Positions 31,901 to 41,100 of a stretch of DNA of 64,000 nt are shown piece by piece. Made by a program: the position numbers and the translations under genes. This DNA is from JAFEDN01 sp963795715 (GTDB lineage: Bacteria; Pseudomonadota; Gammaproteobacteria; Coxiellales; Coxiellaceae), in assembly GCA_963795715.1 (NCBI GenBank), contig CAWCIY010000002.1, positions 1,426,001-1,490,000 of the forward strand, read 5' to 3'. Position 1 is the first letter of the stretch. Every line of letters starts with the position of its first letter. A model generated the notes under the pieces. It did no database searches. It was not told where the DNA came from and saw only the letters and a list, made by a program, of their open reading frames with translations.

Positions 31901-32384
31901 CCAGCATAAAACCATTAACGCCATTTAAACTGGAAAGTGGCAATACGCCATTACTGCCCACGGATGTTCCACCAAAAACCACATAACTACGTCCCGCATT
32001 ATCAAGTGCATAGCCGGCGCCGGTGATTAAATCCATATAACCATCACCATTAACATCTCCTACAGCCGCAACGGCCATCCCGCTACCTTGATTGACTCCT
32101 TCTCCATCTATTTTTAATCCATTGGTTCCATTTAACAGTGCCAATGGCAATGGATTCATATTGCCTATATTGGAGCCGCCATAAACTACATAAGTGCGCC
32201 CGGTTCCGGTCCAGTGTAACCAGGCGCCGATGGCTAAATCGTTATAGCCATCTTTATTAAAATCCCCCAAGGCGCTCACAGAGTATCCACACTGATCTCC
32301 TGGATCTTCGCCATTTAATAGGAATCCATTTTTTCCGTTTAAATCAGCTAACTTGATAATTTCTGGAAATTGTCCATTTTTCAT
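22962..32384 (-). CDS. Giant triple-propeller FG-GAP/CSPG-repeat membrane protein (3140 residues)
   Basis: The largest gene here: three propeller-stalk units fused in one chain, starting after GGGAGG. Unit 1 (about 1-765) has seven blades, two of them degenerate, and three stalk repeats. Unit 2 restarts near residue 768 with QPGKFPEVVELSQLNG and has seven blades and three repeats. Unit 3 restarts near 1581 with QQGQFPEIIQLADLNG and has seven blades and eight repeats. The membrane helix is at about 2941-2965 (AAVSGVIGLLFFAL), followed by the cytoplasmic domain (about 2975-3105: RIKITG, NNRCCSART, AEATP) and the tail SQMKTPFLS. Units 2 and 3 carry blades with GYDDLIIGA-type loops also seen in the kinase gene at 55171. 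No signal peptide. Downstream lies the relic of the 430-residue gene. Likely role (inference): long surface fibre or receptor. Confidence 0.92.
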   Translation of the reverse strand: MKNGQFPEIIKLADLNGKNGFLLNGEDPGDQCGYSVSALGDFNKDGYNDLAIGAWLHWTGTGRTYVVYGGSNIGNMNPLPLALLNGTNGLKIDGEGVNQGSGMAVAAVGDVNGDGYMDLITGAGYALDNAGRSYVVFGGTSVGSNGVLPLSSLNGVNGFMLDGEAHGDGSGEWVDSAGDINGDGYADILIGAYGHNAYAGRTYVVFGSDQVGKMNPLKLGLLNGVNGFIVDGEAPGDASGKPVRKAGDINQDGYADFMIGADGHAAAGRGYLIFGNRNIGNSGLIALSGLNGTNGFKMDGCGGEVDGAGNITGNLFSEILVGSCAVFGDKNIGSSGLIDLTNLNGSKGFKLGGAGWWGKAGDVNGDQMDDVVACGADCYVVFGARNLGNSGTVLVSDLNGQNGFKLESEVNSPISSITVVADINGDQIDDLLIGAYSYNSNTGRGYVIFGDVAPVLVNNSLSLSGGEAVVLNSAHLGAYDRNHDNATLVFIPSNITHGQFELINNPDGVLNNFTQQQIWDQQIQFVHDGSEDAPTYNITVRSDGIAWTGPILANINFSNFLKLENNKLVINQGQAIVFSSDNLKATYYDEAESDLIFLISNLTHGRFEFLSAPNQSISVFQQQNITDGVMRFVHDNSSFAPAYRVAVSNGTCTNSPQSAQIDFDSLPILVRNSLTIAPRQTLALTTGNLFTTHNGIADPNLMFIISDVQNGFFDVPDPNNITFSQQQVMNKSIHFSQRGADLPAYRVAVSDGRMTTAPASAIVAWEQKQPGKFPEVVELSQLNGKNGLVFNGEAPAAAGASISKLGDVNADGCEDFIIGDAWGVSNNAGRSYVVFGDSAIGKNGIFNLADLNGVNGFKFDGQGRNDESGVSVSGISDVNCDGYSDIIIGAPQATVNGIGQAGYTAIIFGHPQVGNSGLMIVSQLNGTNGFRVDGEKYDDSSGRSVAGVGDINGDSCDDFLIGANYANGGYPNGAGRSYIVFGASDIGKSGVFSLSTLNGVNGFKLDGETAGDISGVHVSAAHDVNGDGYMDFMIAAPGHDSAMGRSYLLFGGSAVGNNGLISLSSLNGTSGFKIDGESIGDNSGTLGTAGDINSDGYPDLIIGAFTHNNTGRSYVVFGGTVIGQSGWLGLSELNGENGFKVDGESVGDHCGLSVDAAGDINGDGYTDLLIGAEGHNPPYGRSYIVFGGTEIGNSGLISLSSLDGINGFKLDGEANTTDGHAVSAAGDVNCDGVDDFLIGAYAANNGAGKTYLIFGDVPPVIVNNSLSLSNGESIVVSTVDLAAYDRNHDNSSLVFILSDVTHGQFELVSNPNVFLDNFTQQQIWDQQIRFVHDGSSEAPAYNITVRSDGIAWTGPITANITFNNFLALENNQLMINQGQTVVFTSDNLKATHLGDAESDLSFLISNVVHGQFEFLSAPNQSILIFQQQNITDGVVRFVHDNSQSAPNYQVAVSNGTLTTSSQSALIDFDAEPILVRNSLTIRPEQTVVLTSGNLYATHNGIVDLNLLFIITDIQNGFFSITNSSDNQITHQENIIFSQQQVVNRTVLFSQQGAGLSVPAYRVAVNDGRMTTSPSSAAVTLQQGQFPEIIQLADLNGQNGFKIDGENYGYSSGYSVSAVGDINGDGHDDLLIGAPDYLESNAPGCSYVVFGGTSIGSSGLINLSDLNGANGFKLNGEYNGDWSGYSVSAAGDINSDGYDDLIIGAEGYPEGGLKGRSYVVFGGPEDYQGLLSLSMLNGTNGFKLDGETTYDWSGYSVSTAGDINNDGHDDLIIGAWGYPGSEANGKGRSYVVFGGMGVGNNGVFSLSGLIGANGFKLDGENKGDNSGCSVSAAGDINGDGYDDLVIGANGYPEHNYRGCSYVVFGGPEVGSRGVFGLSSLNGTNGFKLDGEYNNDWSSYSVSTSGDINSDGYDDLIIGAEGYPGGDFKGRGYVIYGGSVVGNSGIITLSSLNGVDGFKLDGENNGDWSGSSVNTAGDINGDDYTDLLIGANGYPGGSNKGRSYVVFGGPGVGSSGNILLSSLNGINGFKLDGENNNDNSGCAISPAGDINGDGIEDIIIGAFGYNGNTGRSYVIFGDIPPILVNNSLSLFSNETVCLSTSHLSAYDRNHDTLIFIPTNVTHGRFELISNPGMTLDNFTQQQIWDNQVKFVHDGSSEAPAYNITVRSEGIAWTGPISANITFSNFGLEINQLVINQGQTVILTSANLKANNQGKIDQNLSFLISDLTHGQFEFVTNQNQAILIFQQQNITDGIVQFVHDNTTNAPSYRVSVSNGTLTTPAQSALIDFDASPILLNNSLIINQGQTVALTSAFLSATHPGGDDRILLFNISSVMHGKFSLTASPNNSIFSFYQQNITDQLIQFSHDNSTQAPNYSVSVSDGRITLKPSAANIDFDVSPILEINQLVINQGQTVILTDNNLRATQAGNVGNNLEFIISSIQQGQFSWTTNPDQPVTRFVQQNITDKHVQFIHNNSTVAPSYKVAVSDGRITTLPSDSQVDFDTTPLLVHNQLTIGEGQSVTFTSENLLANHNGVAESNLTFQVTNIQNGGFILLSDPVHQLKLNGDVAFQQQQVTNGQVAFVSQNSAVPAYQVSVTDGRITTNPQSSNITFFWKPILTRNQFLANRGQVTVLTTDNIAATRNGTLAKDLQFVVAGTVQHGRFEQRSNPGNAIISFYQQDILQQIIQFAHDNSTGAPQYSLKVLDNQSGLSSDAQTGKTVVVLNNYFPVNQGENLLINGSILNATGIQPQNDGNIVFTPIVGTMQHGHFALSSAPDYPLTSFQQQQISIHEILFVPDNSPTAPSGYLTVSDSQTNGAQGTMACNIDFDVPPVLKKAYLKTSLGEQIKITDINLKATSPTSVANNLIFEISEISHGYFADNDDWQTPLNNFTQQRITDGNMIFITDQSGQSPQFKVSVWDSRLHCVGCPQQADVVFQGENTSGSSLSDAIKNTVITAAVSGVIGLLFFALRYKHSLSLQRNARPTIDGEEQETYPDILLLPIAREIFSRIKITGCLGYIGKRDYNEYIGAVSMIVAALETKEVIQPNQWNSLPRPRKQRIIDAIAMHTKELVGNNRCCSARTFTSFYRAEATPRMIRDQAETIADAVQETLSNRTEAKGLRSRSSVRLTSATSSLNESQMKTPFLS

Positions 32385-32418
32385 AAAAGCCTCCCTTTTA
32401 TAATTTTTAAAAATCTGA

Positions 32419-32438
32419 CGATTTTAATCGCTCCTCAA
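32419..32438 (-). promoter_or_regulatory. Conserved FG-GAP leader with dyad, possible promoter
   Basis: TTGAGG (32433-32438) is followed by a perfect dyad CGATT-TT-AATCG (32419-32430) and a GATTTT box, upstream of the ATG at 32384. It has the same layout as the leader at 12005, but the arms are shifted and the bases differ. Keeping a dyad while the bases change would fit selection on symmetry or RNA pairing. Confidence 0.4.
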
Positions 32439-32464
32439 AATCAATCTAAAACATATTCTTAAGA

Positions 32465-32944
32465 TCAACTCAGCAATGGCGTCTTCATCTGCGATTCATT
32501 CAGACTGCTGGTCGCGCTGGTTAAGCGCACGCTGCTGCGGTTGCGTGAGTCTTTGGCTTCAGTACGGTTCGATAAAGTTTCCTGTACCGCATCGGCAATT
32601 TCCTGCGCATTATTTCTAATCATTCTCGGTGTGGCTTCGGCTTTGTAAAAACTGGTAAAAGTGCGTATCGAGCAGCAACGATTATTACCGACTAGTTCTT
32701 TGGTATGCATCGCAATCGCATCAATGATTCTTTGTTTTTGTGGTCTGGGCAGAGAATTCCAATGATCCGGCTGAATTACTCCTTTGGTTTCTAAGGCGGC
32801 GACTATCGTACTGACCGCACCAATATATTCATTGTAATCGCGTTTACCGATATAACCTAAACAGCCGGTAATTTTAATTCGTGGAAAATATCTCGCGCGC
32901 AATCGGCAGCAATAAAGCATCGGGATAGGTTTCTTTTTCTTCAC
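32465..32944 (-). pseudogene. Detached C-terminal cytoplasmic domain of a frameshifted FG-GAP giant
   Basis: This frame encodes the conserved cytoplasmic domain (RIKITGCLGYIG, NNRCCSIRT, AEATP) and the tail SQMKTPLLS that should end the giant at 32874-38111. A single extra base at 32881 (ATTCGTGG where paralogs have ATTCTGG) separates the two frames. The only upstream start is a GTG at 32944 in a region that reads as out-of-frame sequence (MKKKKPIPML), with no ribosome binding site, so independent translation is unlikely. A sequencing error is possible. If the frames were joined the protein would be about 1885 residues, like the intact gene at 6312-11972. Confidence 0.8.
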
Positions 32945-35650
32945 CGTCTATGGTTGGTCTGGCATTACGCTGCAAACCTAACGAATGTTTATATTTCAAG
33001 GCGAAAAACAACAATCCCACCACACCACTGGCTACCGCACCGATGATGGCGTTTTTAAGCACGTCCGATAGACTGGAATTGGACGAGTTGCTCGTATTAA
33101 ACACTACCTCCGCCGATTGCGGACAAGCTTGGCAATGCAGGCGGCTATCCCATACCGATACCTGAAATTCAGGAGCCACTCCTGAATCATCAGTGATAAA
33201 AACAATCTGATTGTCAGAAATTTTTTGTTGAGTAAAATTACTTAACTCGATATCCCAGTCATTATTATCTGCAAAATGACCGTGTTTCATCGAGCTAATT
33301 TCAAAAATCAATTTTCCTGAAGAGACAAAATCGCTCGCCGCTTTTAAATTGACATCGGTCATTTTGATCACTTCGCTGGTGCTAGTTTTTAAATAGGCGT
33401 GTTGCAATACCGGCGGCGTATCAAAATCCACTCTGCAATTAAGCGTACCTGTAATGACTCCGGTTTGACCATCCGCCACCGACAAATAAGCACTGGGCGT
33501 CTGAATAGAACCATCCGGTACAAACACAATATCATGGGAGTCGATTTGGCTTTGTTGAAAATTGTTAAGGACATAACTGGGAGTTGCCGCCAAGGCAAAA
33601 TGACCGTGTTGCACCGTGCCTACCATAGGTGTGAAGGTGATCTGTTCATCATGGCCGCGATTACTCAATGCTTTTAAGGCGGTTTCGGTCAGAACCAAAG
33701 TTTCTCCTTGATTAATCGGGAAATTGTTGTTGACGATTAAGATAATGCTGCTTTCTTGAATATCACTCGCTAAATCGGTACTGCTATCCCAAACTTTGAG
33801 TCGACAATCGGGCGTTTGTGTGTTGTTATTGGTGATAAATTGAATATTTTGCTGCATCACGTCTTTTTGATAAAAAGATTGAATATCAATCCCAGGATTG
33901 CTGCGCTTCTCAAAATGACCTTGACTAACTGATGACACTAAAAACTGCAAATCCTCTGCCACTTCTCCGGCCCGAGTCGCCGCTAAATTAGAACTGGTCA
34001 ATACAGTCGATTGACCAGTGCTCACTAAAAATTGGTTTTGCGTTAACACTGGTTTCACATAAAAAGTCACATTGGCTGATGCAGGTAGTAAAGTGATTCT
34101 TCCGTCTGTCACCGAGACTTGATAACCAGGTTTCCCCGAACCTTGCTGCGAAAAACTAACTTGTTGATCCAATATCTGTTGTTGTGCAAATGTGAGATTA
34201 CTACTGAGAATTTTCTGATTACCGGCAACTATAAAACCTCCATTCGTTACACTGCTAATCACAAAAATTAAATCAGGTTTTGCAGTACCATTTTGCGTTG
34301 CCAATAAATTGTTAATGCTCAAAATAATCGTCTGGTCTTGACTGATAGTCAGTTGATCGTTCATTAATATCGGGGGTATATCGAAATCAACTAAACTCCC
34401 AGATGGTGTGGTAGATAATCTGCTGTCACTGGCCACGACTCGATAACCCGGAGCGAATACCGAATTATCGTGAGTGAATTGGATAAGATGATCAGTAATA
34501 TTTTGTTGCTGAAAAAAAGTAATGGACGTGCCAAGTGATGTTATCCATTGAAATTGGCCGTGCTGACAATCACTGATGATAAAATTCAAATTGCCATCTA
34601 CATCACCCCAATGAGTGGCTTGCAAGTTATCAGTAGTGAGTATGACTGTTTCTCCTTGAATGATGGCTAACTGATTGGTTTGCAAAATCGGAAACACATC
34701 AAAATCGATTTTTGCAGCAACCGACGGAAGAGTAATCCGTCCATCGCTGACGCTGACCTCATAATTCGGCGCTTGGGTTGAATTATCATGGCTAAATTGA
34801 ATGAGTTGGTCGGTAATATTTTGCTGATAAAAGCTAAAAACAGGATTGTTGGGAGAAGTTGTAACACTAAATTTTCCGTGTAGGAGTGAACTGATATTAA
34901 ATAACAATACCTTGTCATCGCCGCCAGGATGCGTTGCACTGAGAAAATCCGAAGTTAATTGAACAGTTCTTCCTTGATTAATCACTAAAGAATTATTTAA
35001 CAAAATAGGTGATGCATCAAAATCAATCGTGGCTGCTTGTGCAGAGGAAATAGTGCGACCGTTGGTAACCGATACTTGACACGCAGGCGCTTGAGTAGAA
35101 TTATCATGAGTAAACTGGACTAACCCATCCGTGATATTTTGCTGATAAAAATGATCGAGCATTTTAGTGGAAGCATTCTGCCAATGAAATTGACCGTGAG
35201 TGATATTGAGCAAATTAAACTGTAAAAGATCATCATCGTCATGACCTGGATGAGTTGCACTTAACCCATCTGAAATAATCATGACAGTTTCTCCTTGATT
35301 GATACGCAGGTGATTATTCAGCAAAACCGGAATAGTATCAAAGTCAACCTGGGCGGCTTGCGGTAAAGAAAGTGTCCGCCCATCGGTGGCTGAAACAGTA
35401 TAAGCTGGGGCATTGATGGAATTATCATGCACAAATTGAACTTGGCGGTCCGTAATATTTTGCTGATAAAATTGATTGATGGCTTTGTCAGGAACAGCTA
35501 CCCAATTAAACTGACCATGAACGATGTCTGTTATATTAAACAATAAAACACTATCTTCTCCTATGGGATGGGTGGCGCTCAAAATATTACCGTCAATAAG
35601 AACAGTTTCATTTTGATTGATGCGCAGCGTGTTATTCAATAAGATCGGAA
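32465..35650 (-). repeat. Long near-identical block, copy 1 (partner about 46293-49480)
   Basis: The 3' part of this giant, from the C-terminal domain through about seven stalk repeats, reads nearly the same as the corresponding part of the gene at 46293-51948. For instance the stretches around 33000-33070 and 46810-46880 are almost base for base equal. Boundaries are approximate, and the block is interrupted by a more diverged patch near 34300-34700. Confidence 0.65.
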
Positions 35651-38111
35651 TCGCATCAAAATCGATTTGTGCCGCTTGTGACTGGGAACGGGTTCGGCCA
35701 TCTGTGACTGATACCGTATAAGCAGGCGCCAGAATTGAATTATCATGAGTAAATTGCACTAATCCATCGGAAATATTTTGTTGATAAAAACTGGTGATGG
35801 AATTGAGTGGAGCACTGATCCAACTCCATTGACCGTGCTGCAAAGCCGTCATGTCAAACCGCAAATCATTATCATCAGTCTTGGAAGGATGAGTCGCACT
35901 CAATATATTTGGAGTGATGCGAACACTTTGACCTTGGTTAATGACTAACTGATTAGTCAGTAAAACCGGTATGGTGTCAAAATCAATAAAAGCTGTTTGT
36001 GGCGGACTCGTGATCACACCATTGCTCACTGCTAATTGATATGCAGGTGCATTAATCGAATTGTCATGAATAAAACGCACGAGACCATCGGTAATATTTT
36101 GTTGTTGAAAAACCAGAATAGGCTGGTTAAGCGCATTGATCCATTCAAATTGTCCATGAGCAAGACTACTGATTAAGAAGCTCAAATCTCCTTCTATTTT
36201 ATTCTCGTAAGTGGCTTTCATATTATCGGAGGTTAAAGTAACCACTTGACCTTGGTTAATGATGAGTTGATTATTTTCTAGGATAAAATTGCTCAATGTA
36301 ACGTTGGCTGGTACAGGGCCTGTCCAGGCAATACCGGAACTGCGCACCGTGATGTTATAAGTCGGCGCATCGGAACTGCCGTCGTGAATAAATAGAATTT
36401 GGTCATCCCAGATTTGTTGTTGAGTAAAGTTGTTGAGCCTCACGCCAGGATTGTTGACAGATTCAAATTGCCCATTAGTCAAGTTTGTGGGAATGAACAC
36501 CAAAGTGTTGTTATCATGATTGCGATCATAAGCGGCAAGATCGGAAGCACTTAAAGAAACCATCGCGCCACTGGATATACGCAGGCTGTTATTCACTAAA
36601 ACTGGTGGGATATCTCCAAACACGACATAACTACGGCCTTTATCGCTGCCTCCCGGATAGCCCCGAGCCCCGATAATCAGATCAGCACACCCATCACCAT
36701 TGATATCTCCGACTGCACTGACAGACCAGCCGCCTTGATCCTGATTGTTTTCTCCATCGAGTTTAAAACCGTTAGCGCCATTAAGGATAGGAAGACTGAA
36801 CACTCCACTGCTACCGACTCCGAGTCCCCCAAACACCACATAACTACGACCTTTAGCACCCCCTCCCAGATAGTCCCAAGCTCCAATCAGTAAATCATTA
36901 TACCCATCGCCATTGACATCCCCCGCCGCACTAACAGAATGACCACTTTGATCCTTATTGTTTTCACCATCCAGTTTAAAACCGTTGGCGCCGTTGAGAC
37001 TGGAAAGTGGGATAGTGCCTCCACTGCCGATATTCGGACTACCAAACACAACGTAACTGTGGCCTTGACCACCAATAGAATAGCCATCAGCCCCAATGAT
37101 CAGATCGTCATGCCCATCACCATTGATATCCCCAGTCGCACTGACGGAAACGCCGTTACGATCACCTTTGTTTTCACCATCAAGTTTAAAGCCATTAGTA
37201 CCATTGATATTAGAAAGACTCAATACTCCACTGCCGCCCACCCCCGGTCCACCAAATACCACGTAGCTACGGCCCATACCGCCCAACCCTGCTCCTAGAT
37301 ACCCAAAAGCTCCGATGATCAAATCGGCATGCCCATCGCCATTGATATCTCCAGCCGCACTGATACAACCGCCGCTGAGATCATTGTCATGCTCCCCATC
37401 AAGCTTAAAACCATTGATGCCATTAAGACCTGATAGTGCAATACCTCCACTGACACCCACTCCCCGTCCACCAAACACCACATAGCTGCGACCTTTCCAA
37501 CTACCTCCTAGATAGCCTGGAGCTCCGATAATCAGATCGGCATACCCATCACCATTGATATCCCCAGCCGCACTGACAGAAGAACCGCTACCATCATTAT
37601 TGTTTTCGCCATCGAGTTTAAAGCCGTTGGCGCCATTGAGGCTGGAGAGATTAAATATCCCAGCACTGCCAATTCCCGGCGCGCCAAACACCACGTAGCT
37701 GCGGCCAGGACCACTGCCCCCTGGGTAAATTTGTGCCCCGATGATCAAATCGGTATATCCATCACTATTGATATCTCCAGCCCCACTGACTGAATAACCG
37801 CTCTGACCATTATAGTTTTCGCCATTGAGTTTAAAGCCATTATTGCCAGTGAGGCTGGCAAGATTAAACACCCCGCTACTGCCAATCCCCGGTCCGCCAA
37901 ACACCAAGTAGCTTCGACCTATATTGCTGCTTCCAACATTATAGTAAGGAGCTCCTATAATCAGATCGGCATATCCATCGCCATTGATATCTCCAACCGC
38001 ACTGACGGAAAAACCACTGTCATTAGCATTGTTTTCACCATCGAGTTTAAAACCATTTTGTCCATTTAAATCACCTAATTTGATAATTTCTGGAAATTGT
38101 CCATTTTTCAT
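32874..38111 (-). CDS. Giant FG-GAP/CSPG-repeat membrane protein, frameshifted before its cytoplasmic domain
   Basis: Seven FG-GAP blades (about 1-500), eleven CSPG-like stalk repeats and the membrane helix (about 1684-1709, GAVASGVVGLLFFALKYKH) are intact, but the frame stops at REIFSTN just where paralogs continue REIFSRIKITG. As written the product keeps its anchor and loses the cytoplasmic domain. I take the start as the ATG at 38111 (MKNGQFPEII); an in-frame ATG four codons upstream lies inside the ATGGAGG ribosome binding site and is not credible. From about 32465 to 35650 the DNA is very close to 46293-49480 in the other frameshifted giant, which points to recent duplication or gene conversion. 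No signal peptide. Confidence 0.88.
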   Translation of the reverse strand: MKNGQFPEIIKLGDLNGQNGFKLDGENNANDSGFSVSAVGDINGDGYADLIIGAPYYNVGSSNIGRSYLVFGGPGIGSSGVFNLASLTGNNGFKLNGENYNGQSGYSVSGAGDINSDGYTDLIIGAQIYPGGSGPGRSYVVFGAPGIGSAGIFNLSSLNGANGFKLDGENNNDGSGSSVSAAGDINGDGYADLIIGAPGYLGGSWKGRSYVVFGGRGVGVSGGIALSGLNGINGFKLDGEHDNDLSGGCISAAGDINGDGHADLIIGAFGYLGAGLGGMGRSYVVFGGPGVGGSGVLSLSNINGTNGFKLDGENKGDRNGVSVSATGDINGDGHDDLIIGADGYSIGGQGHSYVVFGSPNIGSGGTIPLSSLNGANGFKLDGENNKDQSGHSVSAAGDVNGDGYNDLLIGAWDYLGGGAKGRSYVVFGGLGVGSSGVFSLPILNGANGFKLDGENNQDQGGWSVSAVGDINGDGCADLIIGARGYPGGSDKGRSYVVFGDIPPVLVNNSLRISSGAMVSLSASDLAAYDRNHDNNTLVFIPTNLTNGQFESVNNPGVRLNNFTQQQIWDDQILFIHDGSSDAPTYNITVRSSGIAWTGPVPANVTLSNFILENNQLIINQGQVVTLTSDNMKATYENKIEGDLSFLISSLAHGQFEWINALNQPILVFQQQNITDGLVRFIHDNSINAPAYQLAVSNGVITSPPQTAFIDFDTIPVLLTNQLVINQGQSVRITPNILSATHPSKTDDNDLRFDMTALQHGQWSWISAPLNSITSFYQQNISDGLVQFTHDNSILAPAYTVSVTDGRTRSQSQAAQIDFDAIPILLNNTLRINQNETVLIDGNILSATHPIGEDSVLLFNITDIVHGQFNWVAVPDKAINQFYQQNITDRQVQFVHDNSINAPAYTVSATDGRTLSLPQAAQVDFDTIPVLLNNHLRINQGETVMIISDGLSATHPGHDDDDLLQFNLLNITHGQFHWQNASTKMLDHFYQQNITDGLVQFTHDNSTQAPACQVSVTNGRTISSAQAATIDFDASPILLNNSLVINQGRTVQLTSDFLSATHPGGDDKVLLFNISSLLHGKFSVTTSPNNPVFSFYQQNITDQLIQFSHDNSTQAPNYEVSVSDGRITLPSVAAKIDFDVFPILQTNQLAIIQGETVILTTDNLQATHWGDVDGNLNFIISDCQHGQFQWITSLGTSITFFQQQNITDHLIQFTHDNSVFAPGYRVVASDSRLSTTPSGSLVDFDIPPILMNDQLTISQDQTIILSINNLLATQNGTAKPDLIFVISSVTNGGFIVAGNQKILSSNLTFAQQQILDQQVSFSQQGSGKPGYQVSVTDGRITLLPASANVTFYVKPVLTQNQFLVSTGQSTVLTSSNLAATRAGEVAEDLQFLVSSVSQGHFEKRSNPGIDIQSFYQKDVMQQNIQFITNNNTQTPDCRLKVWDSSTDLASDIQESSIILIVNNNFPINQGETLVLTETALKALSNRGHDEQITFTPMVGTVQHGHFALAATPSYVLNNFQQSQIDSHDIVFVPDGSIQTPSAYLSVADGQTGVITGTLNCRVDFDTPPVLQHAYLKTSTSEVIKMTDVNLKAASDFVSSGKLIFEISSMKHGHFADNNDWDIELSNFTQQKISDNQIVFITDDSGVAPEFQVSVWDSRLHCQACPQSAEVVFNTSNSSNSSLSDVLKNAIIGAVASGVVGLLFFALKYKHSLGLQRNARPTIDGEEKETYPDALLLPIAREIFSTN

Positions 38112-38142
38112 AAAAACCTCCATTTAATGTATTAAAAATTCC

Positions 38143-38156
38143 GCGACTTTAATCGC
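38143..38156 (-). promoter_or_regulatory. Conserved FG-GAP leader with dyad
   Basis: GCGA (38143-38146) and TCGC (38153-38156) flank a 6-base loop, upstream of the ATG at 38111 and followed on the minus strand by AATTTTT. The TTGAGG box is degenerate here (TTGCAG). It is the same leader as at 46250, almost base for base. Confidence 0.35.
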
Positions 38157-38187
38157 TCTGCAAAACCAATCTAAACATGTCCTACGA

Positions 38188-41100
38188 TCATCTCAGCAAC
38201 GGCGTCTTTATCTGAGATTGAAGACTGCTGCTCGCACTGGTTAAGCGTACACTGCGGCGAGCTTCATCTCGATCCGATAATGTTTCTTGTACTGCATCTG
38301 CAATTTCCTCCGCCTTATTTCTAATCATTCTCGGCGTCGCTTCCGCTCGATAAAAACTGGTAAAAGTACGCGTCGAGCAGCAACGATTATTTCCGACTAA
38401 TTCTTTGGTATGCGTGGCAATGGCGTCAATGATCTTTTGTTTTTGTGGGCGGGTCATGATGCTCCATTGATTCGGGCGCAGAACCTCTCGCGTGTCCAAT
38501 GCCGCGACAATCATACTCACTGCGCCCACATATTCGTTGTATTGCTCTGCGCTCACATAGCCTAAACAGCCGCTGATTTTGATCCGTGAAAACACTTCAC
38601 GTGAAATTGGCATGAGTAGTGTATCTGAATATAAATCCTGGGTTTCACCGTCAATGGTTGGTCTGACGGTGCGTTGTAAATGCAACTGATGTTTGTAATT
38701 CAAATACCATTTCAATGCAAAAAATAATAAACCCACACCACCGCTGACTAAGGCGCCGATCAATGAGCTTTTAATAGTAGAGGATAAACTGCCGTCACCA
38801 GAACCGCCGCCATCACCGGAAAACACAATCTCCGCGGGCTGTGGACAACCCACACAATGCAGGCGGCCATCCCACACCGACACTTTAAAGTGCGGACTTT
38901 GGCCAGATTCATCGGTGACAAAAATAATATCGCCATTGGTGATGCGCTGTTGAGTAAAATTATTTAAGGGATTTTGCCATTCATCATTATCGGCAAAATA
39001 GCCATGAGAGAGTTCACCGATCTCAAAAACCAGATTATTCACTGCGGATGTCTGACTCGTCGCTTTTAAATTGACATCAGTTATTTTAACGCGCTCGCTG
39101 ACACTGGTTTTCAAATAAGCATTTTTTAATATCGGCGCCATGTCAAAATTAATTTGACAGGCGATCGTACCTTGAACGCCGCTCGTTTGACCATCACCGA
39201 CGATTAAATAGCCGCTGGGTGCGGTGGTAGAATTATCCGGAACAAAGATAATTTCATTGGACGTAATTTGGTGTTGCTGGAAACTGGTTAACGGATAATT
39301 GGGCGACGTGGTTAATGCAAAATGACCGTGCTGCAGCGTGCCGACAATCGGGGTAAACACAATACTCCCGGAATCCTGCGGCTGAATGCCGGTGGCATTG
39401 AGGACGGATTCGGTGACCTTGAGTACCTGACCTTGATTCACCGGAAAATCATTATTCAAAACCAGAAGGGTTTTGCCGGCCTGGGTGTCACTGGATAAGC
39501 CACTCTGATTATCCCGCACTAATAATGAATATTGCGGCGCCGCCGTACTATTATCATGAGCGAATTGAATGGCTTGTTGCAGAACATCTTGTTGATAAAA
39601 CGAGGTGATCACGCTGCCCGGCGTGCTGCGTTGTTCAAACCGGCCGTGTTGGACGGTTCCCGTTACCACAAATTGTAAATCCTTGGCCGCTGTGCCATTG
39701 CGCGTCGCGGCGATATTATCTGTGGTTAACACCGTGACCTGATCTCGGCTCGCTAAAAATTGATTGCGAGTCAGGATCGGTTTCCAGAAAAAAGTAATGA
39801 TTGCCGGTTGTGGAGTCGTAGCGATGCGCCCGTCGGTCACTCCTACCTGGTAAGACGGAGCGTCGTCGCCTTGCTGATAAAAAATAACCTTATTCCCGCT
39901 GACATCCTGCTGTAAAAATGTGACATTCCCGGTCAGAGCCGTCGCAGACTGTAACGGCAGCAAAAAAGCCCCATTTTGGATATTGATTATTTGAAAGATC
40001 AGTGTGGGTTCAGCGATCCCATTATGAGTGGCTAATAAATTGGTGTTGCTGAAGGTGACACTTTGTCCCTGGCCAATAGTCAGTTGGTTGTGAATCAATA
40101 ACGGCATGACATCAAAATCAATTTGGCTGGATGCCGGAGCGGTGGTGATGCGGCCATCGCTGACCGATACTCGATAAGCCGGTGTCAAGGTTAAATTATT
40201 ATGAGTAAATTGCACTTGCCGATCGGTAATATTCTGCTGCAAAAATTGAGTGATGGGTTGTTTAGAATTTTCCGTCCAGGAAAATTGACCTTGCTGCACC
40301 TCGCTGAGAATAAATTCCAGGTTGCCTTCAATACTGCCTGCATGAGTCGCACGCAGATTATTTTCTGATAGGACAACCGTTTGCCCCTGGTTAATCACTA
40401 ATTGATTGACTTCCAAAATTGGAGATTCATCAAAATCAATTTCAGCGGCAACCGGTGGCAACGTGATACGCCCATCGCTGACGCTGACGAAATAACTGGG
40501 CGTTTGAGTCGAGTTATCATGGCTAAACTGAATGAGGCTGTCCGTCATATTTTGCTGATAAAAGCTAGTAATACTTTGGTTTGGAAAAGCCGTTAAGCTG
40601 AATTTTCCATGAGTGACTTGACTGATATTGAATAATAATAGCTTATCATCTCCACCGGGATGGGTGGCGCTCAAAAATGCCGACGTAAATCGTACCGTTT
40701 GGCCTTGGTTAATGATTAAAGTATTGTTCAACAAAATGGGTGAGGCATCAAAATCAATTTTGGCTGATTGAAATGGGGAAGCCGTTCGACCGTCTGTCAC
40801 TAACACTTGATACGCAGGTGCGTGTGTAGAGTTATCGTGGGTAAATTGAATCAGACTATTGCTGATATTATTTTGATAAAAATTCTCAAGTGATGTGAAT
40901 GGATTATTGCGCCAACAAAATCGGCCATTCATGATTCCGGTCAAATTAAATAGGAGCGAGTCATCCTCCCCAGTCGGATGAACAGCGCTTAAGATATCCG
41001 GAGTGATCAGCACTGTTTCTCCCTGATTGATCCGTAAACTATTGTTGAGCAGTACCGGAATGGCGTCAAAATCGATGAGTGCGGCTTGAGGTGCGGAATA

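Noticed and set aside
38112..38123. An upstream ATG giving MEVFMKNGQFPE at the start of the frameshifted giant
   Set aside because: The ATG is part of the ATGGAGG ribosome binding site, and all paralogs begin at the MKNGQFP methionine.
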